A stretch of DNA of 64,000 nucleotides from Diphasiastrum complanatum (lineage: Eukaryota; Streptophyta; Lycopodiopsida; Lycopodiales; Lycopodiaceae), in the NCBI GenBank assembly GCA_029204225.1, contig CM055110.1:40502923-40566922 (forward strand), given 5' to 3'. Each line of letters opens with the position of its first letter. Positions within the stretch are counted from its first letter, which is position 1. Shown here piece by piece: positions 37,289 to 47,938 of this stretch. The notes under the pieces were generated by a model, which worked only from the letters and a program-made list of their open reading frames with translations, was not told the DNA's origin and did no database searches. The position numbers and the translations under genes are program-made.

Positions 37289-40200
37289 CTAGCTTGGTTC
37301 AATCATTGCTTTACTAATCACTCCAAGTGATGATCTGAACTTCATAAAAGGTGTCTTTTGAAGTGGTTTAGTAAGTATATCAGCTACACATTCATTGCTT
37401 GGAACATGCTCCAAAGCAATCTCCTTGGCTTGCACCATTTCTCTCACAAAGTGATGGCATATCTCAATGTGCTTAGATCTTGCATGGAAGATTGGGTTAG
37501 ATGCAAGGTGTTGGGCTGATATATTGTCATTGTAGATGATTGGTGCCTCCTCTGAATCCATGATCTTTAGTTCCACCAATAATCTCTTGATCCAAAGTAC
37601 CTCCTTTGTAGTGGTTGTCAAAGCTTTGTACTCGGCCTCGGTTGAAGATAGAGATATAGTTTCTTGCTTTTTTTGAAAGCCATGAAATCACACCTTCTCC
37701 TATGAAAGTTGAATAGGCACTTGTTGATTTCCTATCCCTCTTGTCCCCTGCAAAATCTGAATCACTAAATGCATGAAGGTTAATCACATCTCCTCTATAT
37801 AGAATCCCAAAATCCAATGTACCCGAGATGTATCTTAGAATCCTCTTAGCCTTTTTCCAATGGATATTCAATGGCTTTTGCATGGATTGGCTCAACCTAC
37901 ATACACTAAAGCTAAGATCTGGTCTAGTTATAGTGATCCACATTAAGGAACCTATAAGTTACCTAAACAAAGTGATGTCCATGAAGGATCTTTCATCATC
38001 TTCATTTGGCACTTTTACATCTTGCTCCATTGGTGTGTCAACACTTTTGCATACTTCCATCTTAAACTTCTTCAAAAGACTTTGAGCATAGTTTACTTGA
38101 CTTATAAAGATAAAATCAGACCCTCTAAGTACTTCTATGCCTAAGATGAAGTGAAGACACCCTAGATCTACCATCTTGAACTCTAAGGATAGATCTATCT
38201 TGATTTTTTCAATACCATCAACACTATTTCCACTAATGATGATGTCATCTACATAAATGAGTAAAAGTACAATACCAACATCATCAAACTTAATGTAAAG
38301 AGTGGGATCATATTCACTTTGAACAAAAGAAAGTGAAATAAGATAGTAATGTAGTCTTGAATTCCAAGATCTCGAGGCTTGCTTCAAGCCATAGATGCTT
38401 CTTTGGAGATGGCATACTTTGTTCTCCATTCCATGCTTGATGAACCCTTGTGGCTGCTCCATATAGATATCCTCTTCCAAAAAACCATTCAAGAAAGCAT
38501 TAGAGACATCCATTTGACATAGAATCCATCCAAAATGTGATGCAAGTGCAATGATTAGTCTTATTGTGACCATCTTGGCCACGGGTGCAAAAGTTTCCTC
38601 ATAGTCTATCCCTCTCTCTTGAGCATAACCTTTTGCAACTAATCTTGCTTTATGTTTGTTAACACTCCCATTTGCATTCAACTTAAGCTTGAAGACCCAC
38701 TTGCATCCTATTACATTCCTTTGAGGTCTCTCAACAAGCAACCAAGTTTCATTCTCAATCAAGGCATCATACTCATCCAACATAGCTTTATACCATTATT
38801 TGGAGTTCAATGCATCTTCAACATTAGACGGTTCTTCAAAACTAGATAAAGCATAAGAAGTGGATGAGATAACCTCAACTTGCTGTCCTTTGCCTTGATA
38901 TGTGAGCCTTGATGGCTCCACTTTTGCCCTTGAAGATCTCCTTGGTGTGATAGGTGGGTTTGGTGCTTGCTCCTCCATGAGCTCCTCCTCAAAACCAAGA
39001 TCTTGCTCCTCGGCCATCTTCTTCTTGATTGTTGGAGCACTTGAGCCTTCTTCAAGCATATGCATATGATGTTCATCAAAGATGACATCCGTTGAAACAA
39101 CAAATTTGTTCAAGGATGGGAGATAGACTTTGTAGCCCTTGCTTGAGCTTGCATATCCAAGCATGATCCCTCTTGTGGAAGATGGATCCTCCTTGGTTCT
39201 TGTTTCCAATGGCACATGCACATAACATATACACCCAAAAACTTTCAAGTGATTAATATTGGGTTTCTTTCCATACAACATCTCATATGGAGTTTTGCCT
39301 TCAATTGCTTTGCAAGACACCCTATTCATCAAGTAGTTTGCACATACAAGAGACTCACCCCAAAAGGATTTGGGCAAACAAGCATCTAATCTTAAAGCCT
39401 TAGAACATTCACATAATGTTCTATTCCTTCTTTCAGCAACTCCATTTTCTTGAGGAGTGTAAGGACAAGAAGTCTCTTTCTTGATCCCTTCCTCCTCACA
39501 AAAGGCCTTGAACTCATTGGAGATGAATTCTCCACCATTGTCACTTCTAAGAATCTTGATGCTATGATTATGATGCTTTTCCACAAACAACTTGAACTTT
39601 ACAAAAGTATCAAATACTTGAGACTTGAAGGAAAGTAAGAACACCCAACAATATCTTGAGTAGTCATCAATGAAGGTTAAAAACATGGATGAACCTCCAT
39701 TAGATTTGGTGCTAGCAATGTGCACATCCGAGTGTATGAGTTCAAGAGGATGAGATGACTTTGTGATGGAGTTAGGAAACACCTTCTTATGTGCCTTGGA
39801 TAAGGCACAAGCTTCACAGACCTTGTCTTCCTTCCCAATAGACCTTGGTAGGCCTAAAGCATACTCCTCCTTGATCATAGCCTCCATGGAACCCGAGTTG
39901 ACATGTCCAAGTCTTTTGTGCCATAAAGTAAAGGTAGATATCTTGCTCTTCTCGGCCAACATGACAACATTAGTATCCACAAATGCATCCAACTTATAAA
40001 GTTTGCCAAGTCTAGTGCCCTTAGCCACTATCTTACCCTTCTTCTTGATGAAACATTCATTTGAAGCAAAGTCAACATTGAAACCATTGTCTACCATTTG
40101 GCCAACACTTAGTAGATTCTTTGTTATTGTAGGAATGTACAAAACACCTTCTATGTTGATCTTTTTGGAAGATCCTAAGCAAAGGGGAATGCTACCAACT

Positions 40201-41258
40201 CCTTCAATCTTACAAGCTTCATCATTTGCTGTATAGATAGACTTTATAGGTCCATCATAAGATAAGAGAAAAGAGAAAAACTCCCTTTTACTAGTCATGT
40301 GTGAACTAGCACCCGAGTCAATCCACCAAGGATCTTCTCCTTTGAAGCTTGTTGAAGAAAATATGGACATCATGAGAGAGTCCTCATGTGAACTCTCCTC
40401 CTCCTCCTCTTTGCTCATGTTGGCTTGGCTTTGATCTTGCTTCCTCTTGAAGCATTCCGAGGCATAATGCCCCATCTTGCTACAATAGTAGCACTTCACC
40501 TTTGATTTGTCCTTCTTGACTTTGGTGGTTGATGGAGATGCCTTTGGGGGTCCTTCTTGATCCTCAAGCTTTGTATACTTATTGAATGTTGATCCTTTGC
40601 CTTTGGACTTGCCTTTGCCTTTGGTGAAGAGAGCTTGGTCATCTCCACCTTGGATGGAAAGCCTATCCATCCTCTCTTGCATTTGGCTCCTTCTTGATTC
40701 CTCGGCCATGAGTGTGCCTTGGAGTTCTTCAAGTATGGGTAGCTTACCCATAATTGCATATCCCTGAACCAAATTGTCAAATTCAAAGCTTAGTCCATTC
40801 AATATGAGTTGAACAAGCTCTTCATCCTTGATAGGGTCACCTATAAAGGCTAGCTCTTTGTTCAATTCCTTTACTCTTAGGACAAAAGTATGTGCACTCT
40901 CTCCTTTCTTTTGATAGCTTCTATAGATTTGATTCTTCAAAGCTAACATTCTAGTTTGGTTCTTGGATTCATAGACCTTTTGCAAAGTCTCCCAAGCATC
41001 TTGAGCTGAAGTGCAATCTCCTACCTCTTTTAAGAGTTCATTTGCAACATTCATTTTTATGCAATGTAGTGCAACATTGCACCTCTTGATGTATTTGGCT
41101 TTTTCTTGAGGATGAATAGGTTCACCCTCCTTACCATTTACAATTTCCATCAGATCTTGCATGATCATGATAGATTCCATTCTAACTTTCCATATGGAAT
41201 AGTTAGTTTTGTTGAGCCTTTCATTAGTATCCAAAAGATATGCATTTATAGATGCCAT
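37289..41258 (-). pseudogene. D2 gag-pol (two stops and one frameshift)
   Basis: The polyprotein starts MASINAYLLDTNERLN at 41258. It holds gag with an intact CCHC knuckle (CYYCSKMGHYASEC), protease WWIDSGASSHM, integrase with D, D and E motifs (LIHSDVH, RSDNGGEF, ENGVAERRN), RT with KARLVAKGYAQ and YVDDIIISG, and RNase H. Three breaks are visible. GAA has become TAA at 38796-38798, after residue 820 at the start of RT. A TAA stands at the RT/RNase H junction (about 37959-37961), identical in D3. One extra T in a T-run at about 37669 shifts the RNase H frame. Domain order is that of normal copia, with gag and pol fused in one frame. Confidence 0.93.
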
Positions 41259-42056
41259 CTAGTCTCCTAATCAAGGACTTGACACAAATGAAAGTTACTT
41301 CTATTGATTTGATTGAAGGTCTACCTTATCCCACTTCTTAGGGACCTGAAAAGATCAGTAATAGACTTCCTATAAAGATCTAAGAATGATCTCTAACAAA
41401 ATCAAATCATAGAATACTAGAAACAATGCACTTGCTTGATTGAAGTAGACAATACTAGTAGAATTGCCCCTCTTTCTATAAAGAACATTAAAGCTTCCAA
41501 ATGATCTGATCAAGAGTGAATTTCAGCAACCTAATATACTTCCAAAATCACTTGTAAAAGATCTAAATGGAACTTAATGAGGATGCAACACAATTTACTA
41601 TCCAATCACAAGTAAAAAATGATCAAAATTGATGAAAAATTGATCTAATTTGGTGCATAAGTCAAGCAATGGTTGGACTGAACCTAAATCACTTTAGGAG
41701 GTGCCTACTACACCTTAGAACAGCCTTGAAGAGTTCCCAAAACTCTGATCTTCCCTCTCCTTGAATGCTAGAAAGCCTTCTCTATGAAATCACCTCCAAA
41801 ACTCGCTTAGAAATCAATGCTTGGAGCAAGCAAAACTTGCTATCTTGGTAATGTGAATTGAATTCAACTTTGCCTCTAGTTTTAGACACCTAAACACCTG
41901 CAAATGAAGTCACACAACACCAATCTCCAATGTATTTGACTCACTTTGAGTTCTAGAATCAATACTAGATGCTAAGATCCAATCTACACAAGATTTAGAT
42001 CAAAAATTGTGATCAAATTGAATGCAAACCAAGGATTTAGCTCATTTCAGCCTTTA

Positions 42057-42069
42057 GGCTCTGATACCA
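42057..42069 (-). promoter_or_regulatory. D2 primer-binding site
   Basis: On the minus strand it reads TGGTATCAGAGCC directly after the LTR end. Confidence 0.95.
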
Positions 42070-42751
42070 TGTAAAAATTACAGCAAATAAGGATCCTAAA
42101 ACACTTGAAATGATGAGGGAAACAATAGATTATGATTTCATAAGATTAGCACAAGTTGAACCATCAAAATCCATCAAAAATCTATGCTTGAACCTCACTA
42201 AATGGCCCAAATCCTTGAAGAAGGCTTCACACGTGTGAAAGTACGGCCTCCCACAGTCTGAGTACTGTACACCAGACCTACATTCAATCCTATAATCATT
42301 AGTAATCACAAGTACTCAAACAATTATGAACATAGAGAGCAATTGCACCATTATGAGAGAAAAAACATGAAATTGCTTGATTTATTTTGGTGAGATATCA
42401 TCACCTATATATACATGATCCATCACGGTTTTGGACAGGTATGAGTAGCCCTAAACCTATCCCTAATGCTAATTTTGGTGGATCTTTCATCCCTACCAAG
42501 TTAGGGTTGGAATCTTGGAGATCCCTCAATAATGCAAAAATTACCAAAAATAGCTCCTATTTTTTCTCCCTTGTATCTAAGCATAATTTGGACTCATTCC
42601 AAAGGTTCTAACACTTAGGTCTACTTGAGAACATCCTTATGAATGGAATCCTATGCTATTTGGCACGTGTGACAAGCCACATCATGACCATCTAACTATT
42701 TACAAGTCATATGACCAAAACTAGTCAAGCTAGAATTGTGAATTTTTAACA
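42070..42751 (-). repeat. D2 right (5') LTR, 682 bp
   Basis: The promoter-side LTR of the element. It ends exactly at the ACATT duplication. Confidence 0.95.
42406..42413 (-). promoter_or_regulatory. Likely TATA box in D2 5' LTR
   Basis: TATATATA sits about 345 bases into the LTR read from its U3 end. The box is kept in every D LTR copy here. It is a plausible start region for element transcription; no transcript data support it. Confidence 0.5.
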
Positions 42752-42756
42752 ACATT

Positions 42757-43079
42757 GAACTGCTTTAAAAAAGATCAAACAATTTGGTGAACATTCTATC
42801 TAGTCTATGTTTGAAAGTTGGGAAGAAATGAACAAGATCAGTATAATGCATGTACGAGAGTGAACCTATGGAGATAACATGCTTACTGTGTATATCCCTG
42901 AATCTAACATAATGTTCTTAAAATACGTCAGAATTTGGTTGTGCAGTCTTAAAAACATGTAAATATGGCTTGAATAGGCTGTGAATGTAGTCTAGATTTT
43001 TAGTAATCCCAAATTCAGTAAAAAATGAACTTAGGCCCGAATCTCGTGTAGATCATGAGGAAGAGGCCATGGAACTACG
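42757..43079. other. No recognised gene
   Basis: AT-rich flank of D2; before the D2 insertion it was continuous with 36349-36592. No motif was seen. Confidence 0.45.
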
Positions 43080-43920
43080 GTAGATATCGCGCATGTGCGT
43101 GAGGGAGACAAACGAAACAAAACTAACTATAAAGATCGCTCACAAGAGGGATATGTACGGTAGGTAGCAACTGAATATTGCACTTGTGTGCAAGTAGGGA
43201 TTGATGAATAAAATGGACAACAAAGCGCACGTACAAGAGCGATATGATGTGAATTTTGAAAAAGAAAAAAGTAAAAAATTAATCAGGTTTCATGCCTTTA
43301 ATACTGAATTTTCACACGTGTGGTCAACGGTCAACAGACATGTGTTCATTCCCAATCGGTGTGCAGCACTGGCACATGTGAAGTGACACCTGGACACGTG
43401 TGAAATGACACAACGGCACGTGTCTCATGTTTATTAGTCGGATGGACAATATGTGTTGCTCTGGCATTTGGCCGTACAATCCCACACGTGTGAAATGACA
43501 ACCTGACATGTGTCGAATGATCATTCATTGACTTGTCGCCATGTGTTGATGACTAGACAGCTCGCACGTGCAACATGAAGTTCCTTCGCACGTGCAAACC
43601 GCGATATAAAATCACAAACTTCGATGAATTTTTTTCACTTTTTTTTTCCTCCACATATCGCACTTGTGCGCCACCTTCGTAATCGATATTCTGCCTACTG
43701 CATTCCATGTGCACAGGTCTGATATTTTTGCCTATGTGTCTCCTCATATCAAACTTGTGCACCTCTCTTCTATATTCAACGATCTCTCTAAAATTTGTCT
43801 CGCACAGGTCCGATATATCGTACATTCTTTCCATACATATCGCTCCTCTGCAAACGCTTCATAATCCTCCCGTTCTTCTCCTCGTCGTCACGCACAAGTG
43901 CGATATCCCCGAATATACTT
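43080..43920. repeat. Cluster of imperfect palindromes around CACGTG/CACATG
   Basis: At least 15 short palindromic or near-palindromic words lie within about 840 bases. Examples are TCACACGTGTGG (43312), GGCACATGTG (about 43370), GACACGTGTGAA, GGCACGTGTC, CCACACGTGTGAAATG (about 43482), CGCACGTGCAACATG, CGCACTTGTGCG (about 43660) and CGCACAAGTGCGAT (about 43892). Some share longer context (ACGTGTGAAATGAC twice). They lie directly upstream of the H3-like frame. The arrangement resembles the sub-terminal repeat arrays of CACTA-like DNA transposons or a dense G-box promoter region. Confidence 0.6.
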
Positions 43921-43922
43921 TC

Positions 43923-44311
43923 ATGGATAGGAGAAAGCAGACAAGGAGGGGTTTCTTCCCTGCTGGCTCATTCTCAGCTCCTGTGGTTGCCATTACATCT
44001 CTGGCTAGATCTAGAAGGCGCAACCGCAGCAGGTGGCTCTCTAATATTCGTAAGTATCAGAGATCAACCGCTCTAGAGATCTATTCTACCATGCCATCCG
44101 CCACATAACTAGAAATGATTTTGGTCAGCTTGTTAGATTCACACCCTCTGCTCTTCAATGCCTTCAAGAAGCTGTTGAGGACTATATGAGCCTTTTTTTT
44201 TAAGATTCATTTTTGCTTGCTATTCATTCTAAGAGAGTCACCATTATGCCTAAGGACTTTCAGTTACTGATGAGAATGAGGGAGAGATTTTGCAAGTTAC
44301 ACATGTCTTAG
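43923..44311 (+). pseudogene. Histone H3-like fold (frameshifted)
   Basis: From the ATG at 43923 comes a basic N-terminal tail (MDRRKQTRRGFF...SRRRNRSRW), then SNIRKYQRST, which aligns with H3 REIRKYQKST. After a frameshift near 44085 comes RNDFGQLVRFTPSALQCLQEAVEDYM, given here as two blocks: RNDFGQLVRF and SALQCLQEAVEDYM, matching H3 helix 2. A second frameshift in a T-run near 44195 is followed by LLAIHSKRVTIMPKDFQLL, matching the end of helix 2, loop 2 and helix 3 of H3. KRVTIMPKD is identical to H3. TAG follows at 44309-44311. The fold is intronless and strongly divergent elsewhere, in the manner of CENH3-like or transposon-captured H3. It is a pseudogene as it stands, and the order of blocks is convincing. 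Confidence 0.75.
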
Positions 44312-44560
44312 CCTGCTGCTCCCAGACCTATTCCACTAAATAGGATTGATCTTCCTACCAAGCGTCCTAGGAAGCAAACAGCCCCCAAGAGAGCCCCGAA
44401 GAAAGTAAGAAGGGTAGATACCACCGACTCTACGAAGCCTAACCCGGATGCAAATGTAGATAATAATGCCCTAGATAAGGTTGTAAATATAGCTACATCG
44501 ATTTTAGGTACTCCTATAATTCCTGTAGATTTTACTCATCCACCTCCTTCTGCTCCTTGA
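44312..44560 (+). pseudogene. Basic tail following the H3-like fold
   Basis: In the same frame as the last H3 block, beyond the TAG, 82 codons are open to a TGA at 44558. They encode a Pro/Lys/Arg-rich part (KRPRKQTAPKRAPKKVRR), which looks like a DNA-binding or nuclear-targeting tail, and then an Asn/Asp-rich linker. Standard H3 ends right after helix 3, so this extension is unusual. Whether the TAG is a mutation or a true end cannot be decided from one copy. Confidence 0.5.
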
Positions 44561-44854
44561 AATCTTTATACATATATAGATTTCGATGATTATCTTAAAT
44601 TTGAGAAGGACATAGTCGATGTTGTAGATAGAATTGGTACTCCATTTTGTTTTAGAATAGAGGAAATTGACTTTAGTATAAATTATAGAGTTGTCGATTG
44701 TTTGGATCTTAAAAATAGACGGGCTTCTATCAGTGATCCTGTGATGGAGTTTGGGATTACAGTCTTGCAATATGACATTTCAAGAGATTCATCCAATGAA
44801 TTGCTAGTGCTCAGTAACTTTTTGCTTCAAGCCTTCAAGGAGAATAACGACACA
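44561..44854 (+). pseudogene. Likely N-terminal part of a Ulp1 (C48) protease domain
   Basis: 98 further open codons lie in the same frame, beginning NLYTYIDFDDYLKFEKD. Near the end, SDPVMEFGITVL followed by ELLVLSNFLLQAF fits the start of C48 protease domains (pattern LND.VI.FYI..L ... FN.FLY..L). The frame stops being host-like exactly at CACTACAACACC (44855). The active-site Cys part of the same domain type lies on the far side of that insertion (47519-47867). The protease call rests on pattern similarity and on the matching downstream half. Confidence 0.45.
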
Positions 44855-44869
44855 CACTACAACACCCGC

Positions 44870-45316
44870 TGCGATTTGCGACGTGAATCGCGAGCTTAAT
44901 TTTTTTTTAATTCGTCATGGATGTCGAAAAAACACGTCGCTATAAGGTCGTCGGAATCCGACAACCTGAAAATGTGTCGCAATCTGACAGGCACAACATG
45001 TGCCGAAATCCAGACCCCAAATCTCGATGACGGAAAGGCGTTCCAACGTGGACGTCGCAATGCGACATCCAAAGGCGTCGCAAAAGATCGGATGTGGAGG
45101 TTGCATTGCGACGTCCCAAAACCCTGTCGGATTCCGACGTCTGTAAATATAGAATGATGCAAAAATCAGTCTGACGAATGTCCGACGCCCATCCGACGTA
45201 TACTTGGATGTCGGATTCCGACATCCCAAATAGTTGTCAAAATCTGACGTCTATTAACAGAATGGTCAAAAAACAGGTCCGACGCATTTGAATGTCGGAT
45301 TCCGACGTCCCAAATT
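44870..45316. repeat. Left sub-terminal palindrome array
   Basis: Repeated words of the form GTCGnnATnCGAC: GTCGGAATCCGAC (about 44948), GTCGCAATCTGAC (about 44976), GTCGCAATGCGAC (about 45053), TTGCATTGCGACGTCCC (about 45100), GTCGGATTCCGACGTC (about 45127), GTCGGATTCCGACATCCC (about 45212), and again near 45294. Both orientations occur. CpG density is far above the surroundings. Confidence 0.75.
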
Positions 45317-45865
45317 AGGTCAAAAAAATAAAAAATGCGTAAAAAATAGCGCGCTCACATTTAAATCGGGCTGTTCTTGGAGTTGAGTTCTTGGAGAAGC
45401 GATGTTTGTGAATTGTTTTTAAAACAATATTTTTGAGTTGCATTCAACATTTGGATCAAACAACAAACTAAGCATGAGGTACTTTTCATTCTTAAATTAC
45501 TTTTCATTTTATATTTTATTACATTACTTCATGTCCATTATGAATGACAATACTTTATTGCATTGCTTTGTGCACATCATTAATTTCATTTAGATTTCTA
45601 TATATGATATTGATTGTTGTTTTGAAATCCGACATTGCACATGGTTTTAATTTCTTAGTTGGTTATTATGTCAATTCACATCTCTAAATTTGACATTGCA
45701 ATTTTTGAAAAAAGAACATTGCACATATAAAAGCAATGGCAATATAGCACGATCATTTGCAATAATAATATTTTCATAATATGAATCAATGTATTACAAA
45801 ATTGGTGCTTTAATGTCACATGAGTCTTTCTAGATCTAACATCAACTAAAATTTATAAACCTAAT

Positions 45866-46667
45866 CTACTCATTGTCGTCGTGACGTCTAGTCTGCATGA
45901 ACACAAGCAACAAACTACATTAATATTTAATGCTTGATCGTATCAAATTAAATAGAATTGACGTCAGAATACAAACCACATTAGTATGAATACAAAAACT
46001 AGTACTTACATTTAGAGGATGACCCTTGCTCTTTAGTTTGTTGACTAATGCGTCGTACGATTCCCTGTAGACAAATTCGTATTCCTCCTTAGTTGGCAAA
46101 CGTCCATAGTCCGCCAACTATCCATGCCTTCAATTTAAGTTGAAATTAATTTAGGGCTACGTTGAAGCAGCTAGTCATAATGCATATTAAAAAATAAAAG
46201 CATATGAAATTAAAGATAAACTATAAGAGGAGTGTAAGTTCACTTACCATGCTTGCTTGCAATCCCACTTTTCCACTCGAGCCCAACCTAGGATTGCCTA
46301 TCCCATGCATCCTAGCGGCCGCAGCATCTTTCTGAATCTTGTATTTATCTGGTGTTCGTTCATCCGCTTTTACACGATTCCAATCATTTTTTGAACACTA
46401 GGAGGGCTTGGATTGCCCGTCCCTATAAGCTCGTCGTGTCATATCATGACGATACCTAATCCATAAGCTCATATGGTTATGAATTTCCTTCTCCTCGAAT
46501 ATCTCTTCTTGTTGGAATTTATCACGAAGGGTACCAATAACCTGTCGTTTATCGGCGGCAGGTTGTTCAGACCATTTGCTAAATAATCTGTCGCCAAAAT
46601 GGCGTTGGCATAAAGAATAGAGTCGGTCCAAAATTGCAAGATCGCGCGAATTCGACGATTGAAACAA
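45866..46667 (-). pseudogene. Transposase_24 (Ptta/En/Spm)-like gene, three exons, one stop
   Basis: Exon 1 is 46667-46248. It contains RHFGDRLFSKWSEQP, SLWIRYRHDMTRRAYRD and, after an in-frame TAG (46398-46400), KNDWNRVKADERTPDKYK and GLQASM. It ends at ATG|GTAAGT. Exon 2 is 46117-46010 (36 codons, LADYGRLPTKEEYEFVYRE) and ends at AAT|GTAAGT. Exon 3 is 45892-45866, after TTCATGCAG, encoding TRRHDDNE and a stop. All three junctions keep phase 0. The arrangement (W..F...KK-like block, KP..W block, R.PT..E.F block) resembles the plant Ptta/En/Spm transposase family that accompanies CACTA elements. The true start may lie upstream of 46667. The single stop makes this copy probably inactive. Confidence 0.55.
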
Positions 46668-47036
46668 ACGTCAGATTCCAACATTCTCCAAACACGTCGA
46701 AATCCGACGTCTGTGCCTAGTTAGGCCCGGACAATAGGTGCCAATTGTCGTGGACATGCTTTATGGATTGCCGACGTGGACGTCGGATTCTGACATCCAC
46801 GTCGGATTACACGTATTTTTTAAAAAAAAAACTATGGTAGGTCATATCCACGTTTGCATGTCAGAATACGACATGTTGGATTCCGACATGTCTTTCAAAA
46901 ATTGGTTGCCGTCCATATTTCTCGATCGTTGGACTCTGATTTTCGAATTTTTTACTAGGATGTCGGACTTCGACGTGTCAGATTGCGACGGATTATGAAA
47001 TTTTTGAACACACGTCGGACGCCCACGTTAAAATCT
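46655..47036. repeat. Right sub-terminal palindrome array
   Basis: Words related to the left array: CGTCAGATTCCAACATTC, CGTCGAAATCCGACGTC (about 46694), GACGTCGGATTCTGACATC (about 46780), GTCAGAATACGACATG (about 46860), GTTGGATTCCGACATG, GATGTCGGACTTCGACGTG (about 46959) and GTCAGATTGCGACGG. The same family of palindromes on both sides of one gene supports a single transposon. Confidence 0.75.
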
Positions 47037-47518
47037 ATGCGATATGTTATTGTGACATTGTCACAGTGTCTGACTAGTGGATTCACACCAGCAATAAAAT
47101 ATATGGCCGTGTCTTATTATACCAAGTAAGATATGTTGCTTCTTGCTGTTTAATGCTTTATCATTGGCATTATCAATGGAAATCGTTCTCAGAATTGCAG
47201 CTAATGGAATTTCTATCTTATTTTGTAGTGACCACTAAATCTGATCTCTATAAAGAGATCTGTAGATAATATTGTTAAAGGTTTTTGTGTCAAGATGAAC
47301 TTGGCTAGCAATACACAGAAGGATGTACATATATACTTGCCATATTTTAATAAATATATTCCAACAGATGTTCCCCATTCAGTGGACTGACAGATCATGT
47401 TTGGAGGTAAATTCTGTCTTTCTTAACAACATTTTGAAATCAGTATTCTAATGTATTTGTTTCATTCTAATTCATTCTGTTTCATAATTGATTTCTTGTG
47501 TGCTGAATTTTTTTGCAG

Positions 47519-47867
47519 TCACCCCAGCAAAATGCTTCATTCAACTGTGGGTGGTACACATTATATAATGCAAAGTTATTTTTTGAGTGGTTCAACCTTC
47601 AAGAAGATGTTGATATTTCTAAGGTAATTAATTCTGTTTATTCTTATTTTTGGAATAATGATTATTTTTCTATTTTATTGATGTTTTTAGCCATTACTAA
47701 TACATAAATGTTCTATCTTGCAGTTTACACTTCCTGAGTACACATCAAGCCAGGTGTACAAATTTAGACAAGAAATTATCCTGATCATACTAGCTAGGAC
47801 AAGGCTTCAACCTCCCGTTGTTGATGATGGTGCAAAGGATGATGTAATTATACTAAATAAAGATTAG
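47519..47867 (+). pseudogene. Ulp1 (C48) protease C-terminal exons
   Basis: Exon 47519-47623 follows TTTTGCAG and encodes SPQQNASFNCGWYTL and NAKLFFEWF. The Gln and the Cys-Gly pair match the oxyanion Gln and catalytic Cys of Ulp1-like SUMO proteases (PQQ.N..DCG...). It ends at AAG|GTAATT. Exon 47724-47867 follows TATCTTGCAG and encodes FTLPEYTSSQVYKFRQE and a Leu/Ile helix, ending in TAG; its 48 codons are in phase 0. The His and Asp of the catalytic set were not seen upstream. 47085-47127 (FTPAIKYMAVSYYTK, then GTAAGA) could be an earlier exon. The gene was probably joined to 43923-44854 before the CACTA-like element entered. Confidence 0.6.
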
Positions 47868-47938
47868 AACAATACAGATAGCATAGAACAGAAATAGATT
47901 GCACATGTATAGAATTCATAGAAAAATATACATTGATA

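Larger units (their letters stand above)
36593..42751 (-). mobile_element. Copia D2, full length (6159 bp), minus strand
   Basis: D2 has two 682-bp LTRs and a perfect 5-bp target duplication ACATT (36588-36592 and 42752-42756). It has a polypurine tract at 37275-37286, a primer-binding site at 42057-42069 and a complete gag-pol with three coding defects. LTRs differ at about two positions by eye, so it inserted recently. Confidence 0.95.
44855..47079 (-). mobile_element. CACTA (En/Spm)-like element with its own gene
   Basis: The left end reads CACTACAACACCCGCTGCG, typical of plant CACTA termini. Just inside both ends lie arrays of CpG-rich palindromes (44870-45316 and 46655-47036). Between them is a three-exon minus-strand gene resembling Transposase_24. 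The right end is uncertain: TAGTG at 47075-47079 and CAGTG at 47064-47068 are candidates, but neither gives a matching 3-bp duplication or a long terminal inverted repeat. Confidence 0.55.

Noticed and set aside
43080-43920. CRISPR-like array
   Set aside because: Words are short, unequal and irregularly spaced, with no constant repeat-spacer unit, and the window is plant nuclear DNA.
47221-47230. TTTTGTAGTG as the right end of the CACTA-like element
   Set aside because: It matches CACTACAA inverted, but lies 185 bases beyond the palindrome array, its 3-bp flank (ACC) does not equal the left ACA, and it can equally be an intron acceptor of the Ulp1-like gene. Kept as an alternative only.
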